Part shown: positions 25,496 to 34,608 of the stretch, piece by piece | Position numbering within the stretch: position 1 is the stretch's first letter | How the letters are laid out: every line of letters begins with the position of its first letter | Assembly (NCBI RefSeq): GCF_000967865.1 | Contig: NZ_JXRU01000022.1 | Location: 1-57,368 of the forward strand | DNA from: Microbacterium sp. SA39 | Lineage (GTDB): Bacteria; Actinomycetota; Actinomycetes; Actinomycetales; Microbacteriaceae | Length of the DNA: 57,368 bases | Reading direction: 5' to 3' | Position numbers and translations under genes: made by a program | Notes under the pieces: model-generated | Told to the model about the DNA's origin: nothing | The model's input: the letters and a program-made list of their open reading frames with translations, nothing else | Databases searched by the model: none

Positions 25496-26863
25496 TCAGG
25501 TGGTTCGGGAGAGCAGGTTCCTGGCGGCCTCGCTGTGGTGCGCGATGAGCTGTGGGATGTCGAGACCGACGATCTGCCCGTCGAGGACGCGCCACCGGCC
25601 GCCGACCATGACGCGATCGGCGCGCTCCGCGCCGCACAGGAGCAGGGCGGCGACCGGATCGTGGCTGCCCGAGAAGCGCAGCTCGTCGAGCGTGAACATC
25701 GCGAGGTCGGCCTGCATCCCCGGCGCGAGCACCCCGATGTCGCTACGGCCGAGCGCACGCGCCGACCCGGCCGTCGCCCAGCCGAGCGCACGCTCCGGCG
25801 TGACGGCCGCGGCGCCGTAACGCAGTCGCTGCAGGTAGAGCGCCTGGCGCACCTCCTGGATCATGTTCGATCCGTCGTTCGAGGCGGAGCCGTCGACGCC
25901 GAGCCCGACCGGCGCTCCGGCGGCCTCGAGTTCGAGGGCGCGCGCGATGCCCGAGGCGAGCCGCATGTTCGAGGTGGCGCAGTGCGAGACCGCCGTGCCG
26001 GCGGCTCCCAGCCGTGCGATCTCCGCATCGTCGAAATGGATGCCGTGGGCCAGCCACGTGCGATCCGTCAGCCAGCCGACGCTCTCGAGGTAGTCCACGG
26101 TGCGCAGGCCGAACGTCTCGCGGCAGAAGTCCTCCTCGTCGAGCGTCTCGGCGAGATGCGTGTGCAGGCGCACGTCGAGGCTCTCCGCCAGCGAGGCGGT
26201 GTCGCGCATCACGCCGGTGGTCACCGAGAAGGGCGAGCAGGGGGCGAGCCCGATCTGCACGAAGGCTCCCTCCCCGCGCTCGTGGTACGCCCCGATGAGC
26301 CGTTCGCTGTCTGCGAGGATCACATCGGCATCCTGCACCGTGCGCTGCGGGGGCAGTCCTCCGTCGTCCTCACCGAGCGACATCGATCCACGGGTCAGCG
26401 TCGCCCGCATCCCGAGCCCGCGCACCACGTCGACCTGCACGTCGATGGCGTCTTCCAACCCGCCCGGGAAGAGGTAGTGGTGGTCGGCGGCGGTCGTGCA
26501 GCCCGACAACAGGAGCTCGGCGAGAGCCGCGGTCGTCGCCAGCTCGAGATCCCGCGGCGTGAGACCCGCCCAGACGCCGTACAGGCCCTTGAGCCACGGG
26601 AAGAGTTCGGCGCTGACGACCGGCCTCCAGGCCCGGGTGAGCGTCTTGTAGAAGTGGTGGTGCGTGTTGACCAGGCCCGGGATCACGACGTGCCGCGAGG
26701 CGTCGATGACCTCGTCGACAGGGCCGGCCGGAGTGCCGCCGCCGGGAACGACCTCGGCGATACGCCCGTCCGCGATCACCAGACCGCCGGTGGCGTCGGC
26801 ATCCGTCCCGGTGAAGATCCCGAGCGGGTTCTTGACCCATACGCGGTCGTTGCGCTGTGACAT
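25496..26863 (-). CDS. 8-oxoguanine deaminase-type amidohydrolase
   Basis: The 455-residue product belongs to the TRZ/ATZ amidohydrolases. The metal site is built from NTHHHFYKT (around residue 66), HTHLAET, WLAHGIHFD and the terminal Asp in GLGVDGSASND. The HHHFYKTLTRAW and DHHYLFPGG stretches match the 8-oxoguanine deaminases that convert 8-oxoguanine to urate, rather than the cytosine or guanine deaminases. It forms an operon with the NCS2 permease, which fits uptake and deamination of a purine. The promoter region holds a perfect palindrome shared with the divergent APC gene. Confidence 0.85.
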   Translation of the reverse strand: MSQRNDRVWVKNPLGIFTGTDADATGGLVIADGRIAEVVPGGGTPAGPVDEVIDASRHVVIPGLVNTHHHFYKTLTRAWRPVVSAELFPWLKGLYGVWAGLTPRDLELATTAALAELLLSGCTTAADHHYLFPGGLEDAIDVQVDVVRGLGMRATLTRGSMSLGEDDGGLPPQRTVQDADVILADSERLIGAYHERGEGAFVQIGLAPCSPFSVTTGVMRDTASLAESLDVRLHTHLAETLDEEDFCRETFGLRTVDYLESVGWLTDRTWLAHGIHFDDAEIARLGAAGTAVSHCATSNMRLASGIARALELEAAGAPVGLGVDGSASNDGSNMIQEVRQALYLQRLRYGAAAVTPERALGWATAGSARALGRSDIGVLAPGMQADLAMFTLDELRFSGSHDPVAALLLCGAERADRVMVGGRWRVLDGQIVGLDIPQLIAHHSEAARNLLSRTT

Positions 26864-26928
26864 GTCCTCAGGTCTAACAGCGCTGCCCGGCCCGCGTCAA
26901 TAAAAACTTTCGCCTGTCGAATTATTCA

Positions 26929-26943
26929 TTCCGCAGTGCGGAA
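26929..26943. promoter_or_regulatory. Palindromic operator between purine and APC permease genes
   Basis: TTCCGC-AGT-GCGGAA is a perfect 15-bp palindrome in an AT-rich divergent promoter region, 65 bases from the deaminase start and 50 from the APC start. The form resembles IclR-family operators. No IclR gene is in the window. Confidence 0.6.
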
Positions 26944-26993
26944 ATTGAAGAGACTGTCGGCGGCCGGGCGGGCTCTCTTTTAGACTCGTCCGC

Positions 26994-28505
26994 ATGGCAA
27001 TTCAGCGCAGGATCAAGTCCGTCGAGCAGTCGATGGCGGAGACCCACGACGAGAAGCGGTCGCTCAAGCGGTCACTGGGCGTCTGGGACCTCGCCGTGAT
27101 GGGCGTCGCAGTGGCGGTCGGCGCGGGAATCTTCTCGGTCGGTGCCGAGGCGTCGGCTCGCCACGCGGGTCCTGCGGTCATCATCTCGTTCATCATCGCG
27201 GCGACCGTGTGTGCGCTCGCGATCCTCTGCTACGCCGAGTTCGCCTCGTCGATCCCAGTGGCCGGCTCCGCGTACACGTTCACCTACTCGACGCTCGGCG
27301 AGTTCCTCGCCTGGATCATCGGCTGGGACCTGATCCTCGAGATGCTGATGGCGTCCGCCGTGATCGCGAAGTACTGGGGCGTCTATCTCGGTGATACCGT
27401 CTCGCTGTTCGACCTCGACATCCCGATGACCATCGCGATCGGACCGCTCTCGTTCGACTGGGGTCCGGTCGTCATCGTGGCGATCTTCACCACCCTGCTG
27501 GCTCTCGGCACGCAACTGTCGAGCCGCGTGAACAGCGTCTTCACCGTGATCAAGGTCGCCATCGTGCTGTTCGTCATCGTGGTCGGATTCTTCTTCATCA
27601 ATGCCGCCAACTACACCCCCTTCGTCCCCCCGGCCGAAGTCGGCGCCGCTTCCGAGAGCGCGTGGACGCAGTCGCTGTTCTCGCTGATGACCGGCGCCGA
27701 CCCCACCATGTACGGCGTGTTCGGCATCCTCAGCGGCGCCGCGCTCGTTTTCTTCGCTTTCATCGGCTTCGATGTGGTCGCCACCAGCGCGGAGGAGACG
27801 AAGGACCCGAAGCGCACGGTGCCGCGTGGCATCATGCTCGGCCTGGTGATCGTGAGCGTGCTCTACGTGCTCGTCGCGATCGTGATCACGGGCATGGTCT
27901 CGTACACCGAACTCGCCAAGCTCGAGGAGCCGTCTCTCGCGAGTGCCTTCGAGCTCGTCGGCGCGACCTGGGCCGCGCAGATCATCGCGATCGGCAGCCT
28001 CGTCGGGCTCACCACCGTCGTGATGGTGCTGCTCATGGGCCTCGCCCGCGTGGTGTTCGCCATGAGCCGGGACGGGCTCCTCCCCCGCTCGCTCAGCGTG
28101 ACGAGCGCGAAGCGCGGCACTCCGGTGCGCATCCAGCTCATCGTGGGCGTCGTGATCGCGATCATCGCGGGCTTCACCGACGTGCAGGTGCTGGGCGACA
28201 TGATCAACATCGGCACGCTCTCCGCGTTCGTCCTCGTCAGCATCGGTGTGCCGATCCTGCGCAAGAGCCGCCCCGACCTGGAGCGTCCGTTCACCGTGCC
28301 GTTCTCGCCGTGGCTGCCGTGGATCTCGGCGATCGCCTGCTTCTGGCTCATGCTCAACCTGAGCTCGGAGACCTGGCTGCGCTTCGCCGTGTGGCTGGCG
28401 CTCGGCATGGTGATCTACTTCGCCTACTCGCGGCGGCACTCGATCATCGGCAAGGAACTGGCGAACGACGCCCTCGGCGGCATCCGTCGGCCCCCGCTGC
28501 GCTAG
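26994..28505 (+). CDS. APC-family amino acid permease
   Basis: The 503-residue protein has 12-14 membrane segments. It has the APC motif VGAGIFSVGAEA in helix 1 (around residue 43) and GFDVVATSAEETKDPKRTVPRG around residue 265, as in the cationic amino acid (CAT) subgroup. It imports amino acids or related amines by H+ symport. It is divergent from the 8-oxoguanine deaminase operon and shares its palindromic control region, which suggests a nitrogen-scavenging role. The gene converges on clpB, and two CTGATCAG palindromes lie between them. Confidence 0.92.
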   Translation: MAIQRRIKSVEQSMAETHDEKRSLKRSLGVWDLAVMGVAVAVGAGIFSVGAEASARHAGPAVIISFIIAATVCALAILCYAEFASSIPVAGSAYTFTYSTLGEFLAWIIGWDLILEMLMASAVIAKYWGVYLGDTVSLFDLDIPMTIAIGPLSFDWGPVVIVAIFTTLLALGTQLSSRVNSVFTVIKVAIVLFVIVVGFFFINAANYTPFVPPAEVGAASESAWTQSLFSLMTGADPTMYGVFGILSGAALVFFAFIGFDVVATSAEETKDPKRTVPRGIMLGLVIVSVLYVLVAIVITGMVSYTELAKLEEPSLASAFELVGATWAAQIIAIGSLVGLTTVVMVLLMGLARVVFAMSRDGLLPRSLSVTSAKRGTPVRIQLIVGVVIAIIAGFTDVQVLGDMINIGTLSAFVLVSIGVPILRKSRPDLERPFTVPFSPWLPWISAIACFWLMLNLSSETWLRFAVWLALGMVIYFAYSRRHSIIGKELANDALGGIRRPPLR

Positions 28506-28537
28506 TCAGCCCTGCTGATCAGACGGCCCTGCGCTGA

Positions 28538-30700
28538 TCAGACCGTCTCGGCGCTCGTCAGCACCAGCCCGGCGCCGTCGGCCGCCACGTCGACCCGCAC
28601 GGTGTCGCCGTCGTGCACGCCGCCCGAGAGCAGCGCCGTCGCGAGCTTGTTCTGCACCTCGGACTGGATGAGCCGGCGCAGCGGACGCGCACCGAACATC
28701 GGATCGTAGCCGCGCTCGGCGAGCCACGCGCGCGCATCCGGGGTGACCGCGAGCGAGAGCCGGCGGTCGTGCAGCCGCTGGTGCAGCTGGTCGATCGACA
28801 GCTCGACGATCTGCGCGAGGTCGTCTTCTGTGAGGGCCGAGAACATCACGATGTCGTCGAGCCGGTTCAGGAACTCGGGCCGGAACGCCTGATGCACGAG
28901 CGCCATGACCTGGTCGCGCTTCACCTCGGGGGCGAGCAGCGGATCGATGAGGATCGGCGAGCCGAGGTTCGACGTGAGGATCAGGATCACGTTCGTGAAG
29001 TCGACCGTGCGCCCCTGCCCGTCGGTGAGGCGACCGTCGTCGAGCACCTGCAGCAGGACGTCGAACACCTCGGGGTGCGCCTTCTCGACCTCGTCGAGCA
29101 GGATCACGCTGTACGGACGCCGACGTACGGCCTCGGTCAGCTGACCGCCCTGCTCGTAGCCGATGTATCCGGGAGGGGCGCCGACGAGCCGGGACACCGA
29201 GTGCTTCTCGCCGTACTCCGACATGTCGATGCGCACCATCGCGTGCTCGTCGTCGAAGAGGAACTGCGCGAGAGCCTTAGCCAGCTCGGTCTTCCCGACA
29301 CCGGTCGGGCCGAGGAAAAGGAATGAGCCGGTAGGACGGCCGGGGTCGCTGATACCGGCGCGCGAGCGCCGCACGGCATCCGACACCGCCTTCACGGCAT
29401 CCTTCTGCCCGATCAGGCGCTTGCCGAGCTCGTTCTCGAGGTGCAGCAGCTTCTCGCTCTCGCCCTGCAGGAGTCGCCCGACGGGGATGCCGGTCCAGGC
29501 GGCGATGACACCGGCGATGTCTTCGTCGGATACCTGCTCATTGACCATGCGGCCTTCCGACGACACGGCCGCCTCAGCCTGCTCGGCCTCGGCGATGTCG
29601 CGCTCGAGGCGCTTGATGGTCTCGTACTCGAGCTTCGACGCGCGCGTGTAGTCGGCTTCGCGCATCGCGAGGTCGCGCTGAGTGACGGCGTCGTCGAGTT
29701 GCTTCTTCAGATCGCCGACGCGGTTGAGTCCCTGGCGCTCGCGTGCCCAGCGCTCCTCGAGCTCGGCAAGCTCCTTCTCGAGCCCGGTGAGCTGCTCGCG
29801 GAGCGTGCCGAGGCGCTCCTTCGACGCCGCATCCTTCTCTTTCTTGAGCGCGAGCTCCTCGAGCTTCATGCGGTCGACCTGGCGCTTGAGCTGGTCGATC
29901 TCGACGGGCGAGGAGTCGATCTCCATCTTGAGCCGCGACATGGCCTCGTCGATGAGGTCGATCGCCTTGTCGGGCAGCTGGCGGGCGGGGAGGTAGCGGT
30001 TCGAGAGCGCAGCGGCTGCGACCAGCGCGCTGTCGGCGATCGTGACCCCGTGGTGCGCCTCGTACCGCCCCTTGAGCCCGCGGAGGATCGCGATGGTGTC
30101 TTCGACCGTCGGCTCGCCGACGTAGACCTGTTGAAAGCGCCGCTCGAGCGCGGCATCCTTCTCGATGAACTCGCGGTACTCGTTGAGCGTCGTGGCGCCG
30201 ATCAGGCGCAGCTCGCCGCGGGCCAGCATCGGCTTCAGCATGTTGGATGCCGCGACCGAGCCCTCGCCACCGCCCGCGCCCATCAGTACGTGCAGCTCGT
30301 CGATGAAGGTGATGACCTGTCCGTCGGACTCGGTGATCTCCTTGAGGACCTGCTTCAGACGCTCTTCGAACTGCCCGCGGTACATCGCACCGGCGACCAG
30401 AGCCGAGATGTCGAGGGTCACCAGCTCTTTGCCCTTGAGCGACTCGGCGACGTCGCCCGCGACGATGCGCTGGGCGAGGCCCTCGACGACGGCGGTCTTG
30501 CCGACGCCGGGCTCGCCGATCAGCACCGGGTTGTTCTTGGTGCGGCGGGTGAGCACCTGGCTGACGCGGCGGATCTCGCTGTCGCGCCCGATCACCGGGT
30601 CGAGCTTGCCCTGGCGGGCACGGTCGGTGAGGTTGATGCCGAACTGCTCGAGAGCGGACTGCTGGTCCTGGTTCTGAGAGCCTGTCTGCGGGTTGGTCAT
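28538..30700 (-). CDS. clpB: ClpB-type disaggregase lacking the N-terminal domain
   Basis: The 720-residue AAA+ chaperone rescues aggregated proteins together with DnaK. Two ATPase modules are visible: [13 protein letters not shown] with [13 protein letters not shown], and [14 protein letters not shown] with [15 protein letters not shown]. Between them is the long coiled-coil M domain (about 330-450) that marks ClpB rather than ClpC or ClpA. The usual N-terminal Clp_N repeat domain (about 145 residues) is missing: the first module begins near residue 30. ATG at 30700 has a perfect AGGAGGG. An HspR-type HAIR box (30764-30784) lies 64 bases upstream. Confidence 0.95.
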   Translation of the reverse strand: MTNPQTGSQNQDQQSALEQFGINLTDRARQGKLDPVIGRDSEIRRVSQVLTRRTKNNPVLIGEPGVGKTAVVEGLAQRIVAGDVAESLKGKELVTLDISALVAGAMYRGQFEERLKQVLKEITESDGQVITFIDELHVLMGAGGGEGSVAASNMLKPMLARGELRLIGATTLNEYREFIEKDAALERRFQQVYVGEPTVEDTIAILRGLKGRYEAHHGVTIADSALVAAAALSNRYLPARQLPDKAIDLIDEAMSRLKMEIDSSPVEIDQLKRQVDRMKLEELALKKEKDAASKERLGTLREQLTGLEKELAELEERWARERQGLNRVGDLKKQLDDAVTQRDLAMREADYTRASKLEYETIKRLERDIAEAEQAEAAVSSEGRMVNEQVSDEDIAGVIAAWTGIPVGRLLQGESEKLLHLENELGKRLIGQKDAVKAVSDAVRRSRAGISDPGRPTGSFLFLGPTGVGKTELAKALAQFLFDDEHAMVRIDMSEYGEKHSVSRLVGAPPGYIGYEQGGQLTEAVRRRPYSVILLDEVEKAHPEVFDVLLQVLDDGRLTDGQGRTVDFTNVILILTSNLGSPILIDPLLAPEVKRDQVMALVHQAFRPEFLNRLDDIVMFSALTEDDLAQIVELSIDQLHQRLHDRRLSLAVTPDARAWLAERGYDPMFGARPLRRLIQSEVQNKLATALLSGGVHDGDTVRVDVAADGAGLVLTSAETV

Positions 30701-30763
30701 GCGTCCCTCCTGAGGAGACTCCTTCTGGTCGTGATCACTCGGCTCGCGGGGTGCGAACTCAAA

Positions 30764-30784
30764 GTTGAGTGGAGATGACTCAAG
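30764..30784 (-). promoter_or_regulatory. HAIR element (HspR operator) in front of clpB
   Basis: GTTGAGT-N7-ACTCAAG differs from the published HspR-associated inverted repeat, CTTGAGT-N7-ACTCAAG, only in the outermost base. It is placed just upstream of clpB and indicates repression by HspR with heat-shock release. HspR itself is not encoded in the window. Confidence 0.88.
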
Positions 30785-30791
30785 TTTAGCA

Positions 30792-31985
30792 TCAACCCCG
30801 GACAGCGTTCCAGACGGCCGCGGCGACCGCGCGCTTGGAGCCGGATGCCACGCCCGCCACGACCCCACCCTCACCGAGGATGTGCACCGCGTTCTCGGCG
30901 CTCTCGAACCCGTGCTCCCACCCCACCGCGTTCACCACGAGGAAGTCGACGCCCTTCCGCTCTTGCTTGCGCCGCGCGCGCTCGAGCATCTCAGCCTCGT
31001 TCTCCGGCGTCTCCGCCGCGAATCCGACCACGATCTGTCCCGGCCGCTTCGCGACGGCCAGCGCCGCCACGATGTCCTCGTTCTCGACGAGTTCGATCGT
31101 CGGCACCCCGCCGGCCTCCTTCGTGAGCTTCCGATCCGAGACCGCGACCGGCCGGTAGTCCGCGACAGCGGCGGCCATCACCACGATGTCGGCCGACGCG
31201 GCGGCATCCTTCATCGCGTCCGACAGCTCGGCGGCCGTCCCGACCCTCACGACCCTGACCGACGGATGCCGCGTCACCCCGCGCACGTCGGCCGAGACGT
31301 TCGCGGCCACCAGCGTGACCTCGGCGCCCCGCGCGGCTGCCTCTGCGGCGAGCGCTGCGCCCTGCCGTCCGCTCGAGCGATTGCCGAGGAAGCGCACCGG
31401 GTCGATCGGCTCGCGGGTCCCGCCTGCCGAGACCACGACGCGGAGCCCCGCGAGGTCGCCGGGTGCGAGCAGCGCCCCCGCGGCATCCGCGATCTCCTCG
31501 GGCTCCGACATCCGTCCCGGCCCGCTGTCGCCGCCCGCCAGCTCGCCGTCGGCCGGACCGACGATGTGCACGCCGCGCTCACGGAGGGTGGCGATGTTCG
31601 CCTGCGTGGCCGGATGCCGCCACATCTCGGCGTGCATCGCGGGGGCGATCAGCACGGGAGCCTCGGTCGCGAGCAGCGTCGTGCCGAGCAGGTCGTCGGC
31701 GAGACCGGCGGTCATCTTGGCGATCGAGTTCGCGGTGGCCGGGGCGACGATCACGAGATCCGCTGCCTGCCCGAGGGCGACGTGGCGCACCTTCGCGACG
31801 TCGTCGTGCACGCTCGTCGTGACGGGGTGGCGGCTGATCGCTTCCCACGTCGGCAGGCCGACGAAGCGCAGCGCGTCATCCGTCGGCACCACGGTCACGT
31901 CGTGGCCGCCCTTCGTGAGCAGGCGCACCAAGTGCACGGACTTGTAGGCGGCGATACCGCCCGTGACTCCGACGACGATGTTCAC
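30792..31985 (-). CDS. coaBC: Bifunctional phosphopantothenoylcysteine decarboxylase / phosphopantothenate-cysteine ligase
   Basis: The 397-residue enzyme makes 4'-phosphopantetheine in coenzyme A synthesis. The FMN-dependent decarboxylase (CoaC) covers about residues 1-185 with [12 protein letters not shown] at the N-terminus and APAMHAEMW as the active-site loop. The ligase (CoaB) follows with [20 protein letters not shown] and the dimer-forming Lys region. The last gene of the pathway is not here. The HAIR box of clpB lies just after its stop codon. Confidence 0.95.
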   Translation of the reverse strand: MNIVVGVTGGIAAYKSVHLVRLLTKGGHDVTVVPTDDALRFVGLPTWEAISRHPVTTSVHDDVAKVRHVALGQAADLVIVAPATANSIAKMTAGLADDLLGTTLLATEAPVLIAPAMHAEMWRHPATQANIATLRERGVHIVGPADGELAGGDSGPGRMSEPEEIADAAGALLAPGDLAGLRVVVSAGGTREPIDPVRFLGNRSSGRQGAALAAEAAARGAEVTLVAANVSADVRGVTRHPSVRVVRVGTAAELSDAMKDAAASADIVVMAAAVADYRPVAVSDRKLTKEAGGVPTIELVENEDIVAALAVAKRPGQIVVGFAAETPENEAEMLERARRKQERKGVDFLVVNAVGWEHGFESAENAVHILGEGGVVAGVASGSKRAVAAAVWNAVRG

Positions 31986-32041
31986 GGTTCCGATTCTGCC
32001 GCAGTGCGGGTGCCTCCGGGCCGCGATCTAGACTTGCCTCC

Positions 32042-32743
32042 GTGTGCACCGTGGTGATCGATGTCGAGGATGCCGGTTCCGCTCGTCTTCTCGCCGTGCG
32101 CGATGAGGATCCGCTGCGTGAGTGGGATGCCCTCGGCCCCTGGTGGCCGGAGGCATATCCCGGGGTGATCGGCATCCGCGATCGACGCGCCGGCGGTGCG
32201 TGGCTCGCCGCGAACCCGGCCACCGGGCGCCTCGCCGTGCTGCTCAACCGCGCCGATGTGAGCGACCTGCCGGAAGGCACCGCCGTGTCGCGCGGATCGC
32301 TGGCGCTGGAATCGGTGGTCGGGCATTCCCCGGTCGCACCGCTGCCCATGCACGGCTTCAACCTTCTGGAGGTCGCGCCCGAGGGCGCTCGCGTGCTGTC
32401 CTGGGATGGTGTCGAGCTGCGCGAGACCGCCGTCGAGCCGGGCACGCACATGATCGCGCACGACGATCTCGACGACGACGAGACGCCGCGGATCGCCGCC
32501 TGGCTGCCGGAGTTCCGAGCTCTCGGGCCGGCTGCGGCGAGCGCCGACTGGGCGTCCGAGTGGGTCGCCCTGCTCGCGGCATCCGCTCGTCTCGCCCCGG
32601 AGGACGACCGGGCGATCATCCGCGACAACCGCCCGCACGGCTATCCGACGCAGTCGCTGCTCTACGCCGTCGCGACGGTGGCCGGTGGCGGCGTCGATGT
32701 GCACGACGTCACACTGCCGTCCCCTGCGCACTGGAACGCGTGA
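32042..32743 (+). CDS. NRDE-family protein
   Basis: The 233-residue product starts Met-Cys-Thr-Val (MCTVVID), the conserved start of the NRDE (TANGO2-like) family. Removing Met would leave Cys as an N-terminal nucleophile. The NRDE box itself reads VRDEDPLREWD (around residues 19-29), and GGAWLAANPATGRLAVLLNR follows. The biochemical function is unclear, although eukaryotic homologues affect haem and lipid handling. GTG at 32042 is fixed by the need for Cys at position 2. It diverges from coaBC. Confidence 0.85.
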   Translation: MCTVVIDVEDAGSARLLAVRDEDPLREWDALGPWWPEAYPGVIGIRDRRAGGAWLAANPATGRLAVLLNRADVSDLPEGTAVSRGSLALESVVGHSPVAPLPMHGFNLLEVAPEGARVLSWDGVELRETAVEPGTHMIAHDDLDDDETPRIAAWLPEFRALGPAAASADWASEWVALLAASARLAPEDDRAIIRDNRPHGYPTQSLLYAVATVAGGGVDVHDVTLPSPAHWNA

Positions 32744-32756
32744 GCGGTCGACACTC

Positions 32757-33731
32757 TCAGGCGGCGGACTCGTCGGCGTCGTCGGCGCAGGAGAAGCGCG
32801 CGCGGTAGGCGGTCGGCGTGATGCCGAGCACCCGCGCGAAGTTCTGCCGCAGCACGGCCGCCGATCCGAAACCGCACTCGTCGGCGATCTGCTCGAGGGG
32901 GAGGTCTGTGCGCTCCAGCATCCGCTGCGCGTGGATGATGCGCTGACGAGCGAGCCACGCCGCCGGCGTCGCGCCGTACTCGGCCTTGAAGCGCCGGGCG
33001 AAGGTACGCGGCGACATGAGCGCCCTGGCGGCGAGCTGATCGACGCCGAGTTCGTCGCGCAGGTGCTCGACAGCCCAGTCGGCGACCGCGGCGAGCGAGT
33101 CGCTGGGAACGACGGGGATCGGGCGATCGATGAACTGCGCCTGTCCACCATCGCGCTGCGGCGGCACCACCATCCGGCGGGCGATGCGGTTCGTCATCTC
33201 CGCCCCGAGCTCCTGGCGCAGCAGGTGCAGGCACGCGTCGATGCCCGCCGCCGTGCCGGCGCTCGTGATGATCTTGCCGTCCTGCACGAACAGCACATCG
33301 GGGTCGACCTCGATCTGCGGGTACATCTCCGCCATGACGTTCGAGTACATCCAGTGCGTCGTCGCACGCCGGCCGTCGAGCACACCGGCGGCGGCGAGGA
33401 TGAACGATCCGCTGCAGACGCTCATCACCCAGGCTCCGCGATCCACCGCATGCCGGGCGACATCGAGCAGGAGGGGATCGATCTCGCCCCAGTGCGAACG
33501 CGGAACCGGACAGAACACGACGAGATCCGCCTCGTAGGCGAAGGACAGGTCATGGTCCACATTGATCGAGAAGCCGATCTTCGACGTCACCGCACCGGCG
33601 CGCGGTGCCACGATGCGGAAGTCGAAGTTCGGCACGCCGTCGTCGGAGCGATCGAGACCGAATGCCTCGCACGCTACTCCGAACTCGAAGGGAGCGAACC
33701 CGTCCTGGATCACGCAGGCGACCGTCTTCAT
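32757..33731 (-). CDS. GlxA-family AraC-type regulator with DJ-1/PfpI domain
   Basis: The 324-residue product has an N-terminal DJ-1/PfpI-like domain (about 1-190) with the elbow Cys in SVCSGSFILAAAG, followed by two AraC helix-turn-helix motifs (about 220-315; QLAARALMSPRTFARRFK and LEQIADECGFGSAAVLRQNF). This is the GlxA/FtrA architecture, which often controls catabolic or stress genes. ATG at 33731 is preceded by GGAGAG. Two inverted copies of GGCAG-N5-CTACG lie in the divergent promoter region and are likely binding sites. The gene converges on the NRDE gene. Confidence 0.9.
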   Translation of the reverse strand: MKTVACVIQDGFAPFEFGVACEAFGLDRSDDGVPNFDFRIVAPRAGAVTSKIGFSINVDHDLSFAYEADLVVFCPVPRSHWGEIDPLLLDVARHAVDRGAWVMSVCSGSFILAAAGVLDGRRATTHWMYSNVMAEMYPQIEVDPDVLFVQDGKIITSAGTAAGIDACLHLLRQELGAEMTNRIARRMVVPPQRDGGQAQFIDRPIPVVPSDSLAAVADWAVEHLRDELGVDQLAARALMSPRTFARRFKAEYGATPAAWLARQRIIHAQRMLERTDLPLEQIADECGFGSAAVLRQNFARVLGITPTAYRARFSCADDADESAA

Positions 33732-33758
33732 CAGCTCTCCCGGGTCGGTTATGGCGTT

Positions 33759-33829
33759 GGCAGTTTTCCTACGATACACGTCTCTTCCGCCACTCGTGAC
33801 GCTTATCGAACAAACGTAGCGTTTCTGCC
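33759..33829. promoter_or_regulatory. Divergent promoter with two inverted 15-bp sites
   Basis: GGCAG-N5-CTACG at 33759-33773 recurs inverted as CGTAG-N5-CTGCC at 33815-33829. The second copy ends directly at the ATG of the small gene at 33830. Within it TAGCGT (33817-33822) could be a -10 of a leaderless transcript. AraC-type proteins bind asymmetric sites of about this length. Confidence 0.5.
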
Positions 33830-33991
33830 ATGATACTCCTCATCGCACTCATCGCCCTCGCCGTCTGGGCTGCGGTCGCCACGCTCGTGGAACTGCGTCG
33901 GGACGGATTCCGCCGCACCCCCACCGACTGGAGCCGGATCGACGGCCGCGACGTGCAGCAGCACGCCGAGTCCGGACACTCGTACCGCTGA
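33830..33991 (+). CDS. 53-residue single-pass membrane protein
   Basis: The product begins MILLIALIALAVWAAVATLV, one hydrophobic helix from the first residue, followed by a basic stop-transfer (ELRRDGFRR) and a short polar tail ending HAESGHSYR. It should sit in the membrane with its C-terminus inside. No Shine-Dalgarno precedes the ATG; a possible -10 box lies 7 bases upstream, so the message may be leaderless. It is divergent from the GlxA-type regulator. I do not recognise a named family. Confidence 0.65.
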   Translation: MILLIALIALAVWAAVATLVELRRDGFRRTPTDWSRIDGRDVQQHAESGHSYR

Positions 33992-34043
33992 ACAGCGGGA
34001 TCGGTCCTCCCGCTCGTCGCTCACCAGGTCTACGCTCGACCTC

Positions 34044-34592
34044 ATGAGCGAGCCGCAGCAGCCACCTGTCCCGCCTTCCGCGCAGCCGAATCCGACATCT
34101 CCGCCGGCACCGCCCGCCCCGCACCTCCCGGCGGCACCGCAGTACCCGGCAGCCGGGCCGCAGTACCCGGCAGCCGCGCCGCAGCAACAGGCGCCGCAGT
34201 ACGCGGCACCGCAGCGGCAGGCGCCACAGCCCCCGTACGGCCAGCAACCATACGGTCAGCAGGCACGACCCACCTCGGGCTCCACCAACTCTCTCGCCCG
34301 CACGGCGTTCATCATCGCGCTGGTCGTGGCAGCGGTCGGCGCGCTGCAGATCCTCGTGCAGCCCTTCGTGTTCTCATCGTTCAGCTACGACGCGAGCAGC
34401 TACGGCGTCTTCAGCTTCCTCTTCGCGGTGATCATCTTCCTCGGCAGCGCTGCAGCACTCGTCCTCGGCCTGATCGCGCTCCGACGCCCCGGTGGCCAGG
34501 CTCTCGCGGGCATCGCGATCGGCGTCGGCGGCATTCAGCTGATCGGTGTCGTCCTCGGCTGGATGTCGTCGCTCTTCTACCGATTCTTCTGA
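34044..34592 (+). CDS. Proline/glutamine-rich membrane protein (DUF4190-like)
   Basis: The 182-residue protein has a disordered N-terminus of about 80 residues made of P, Q, A and Y (repeats such as PQYPAAGPQYPAA), then three hydrophobic segments with the loop LIALRRPGGQALAGIAIGVGG between the second and third. That architecture is common in actinobacterial DUF4190-type proteins of unknown function. The PQY-rich tail may bind cell-division or wall proteins, but this is a guess. ATG at 34044 is the only plausible start. Confidence 0.75.
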   Translation: MSEPQQPPVPPSAQPNPTSPPAPPAPHLPAAPQYPAAGPQYPAAAPQQQAPQYAAPQRQAPQPPYGQQPYGQQARPTSGSTNSLARTAFIIALVVAAVGALQILVQPFVFSSFSYDASSYGVFSFLFAVIIFLGSAAALVLGLIALRRPGGQALAGIAIGVGGIQLIGVVLGWMSSLFYRFF

Positions 34593-34608
34593 CCCGAACG
34601 AGTCGCTC

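Noticed and set aside
28506..28560. Two CTGATCAG palindromes between the APC and clpB genes as an operator
   Set aside because: They lie between convergent 3' ends, so a terminator or chance is likelier than an operator.
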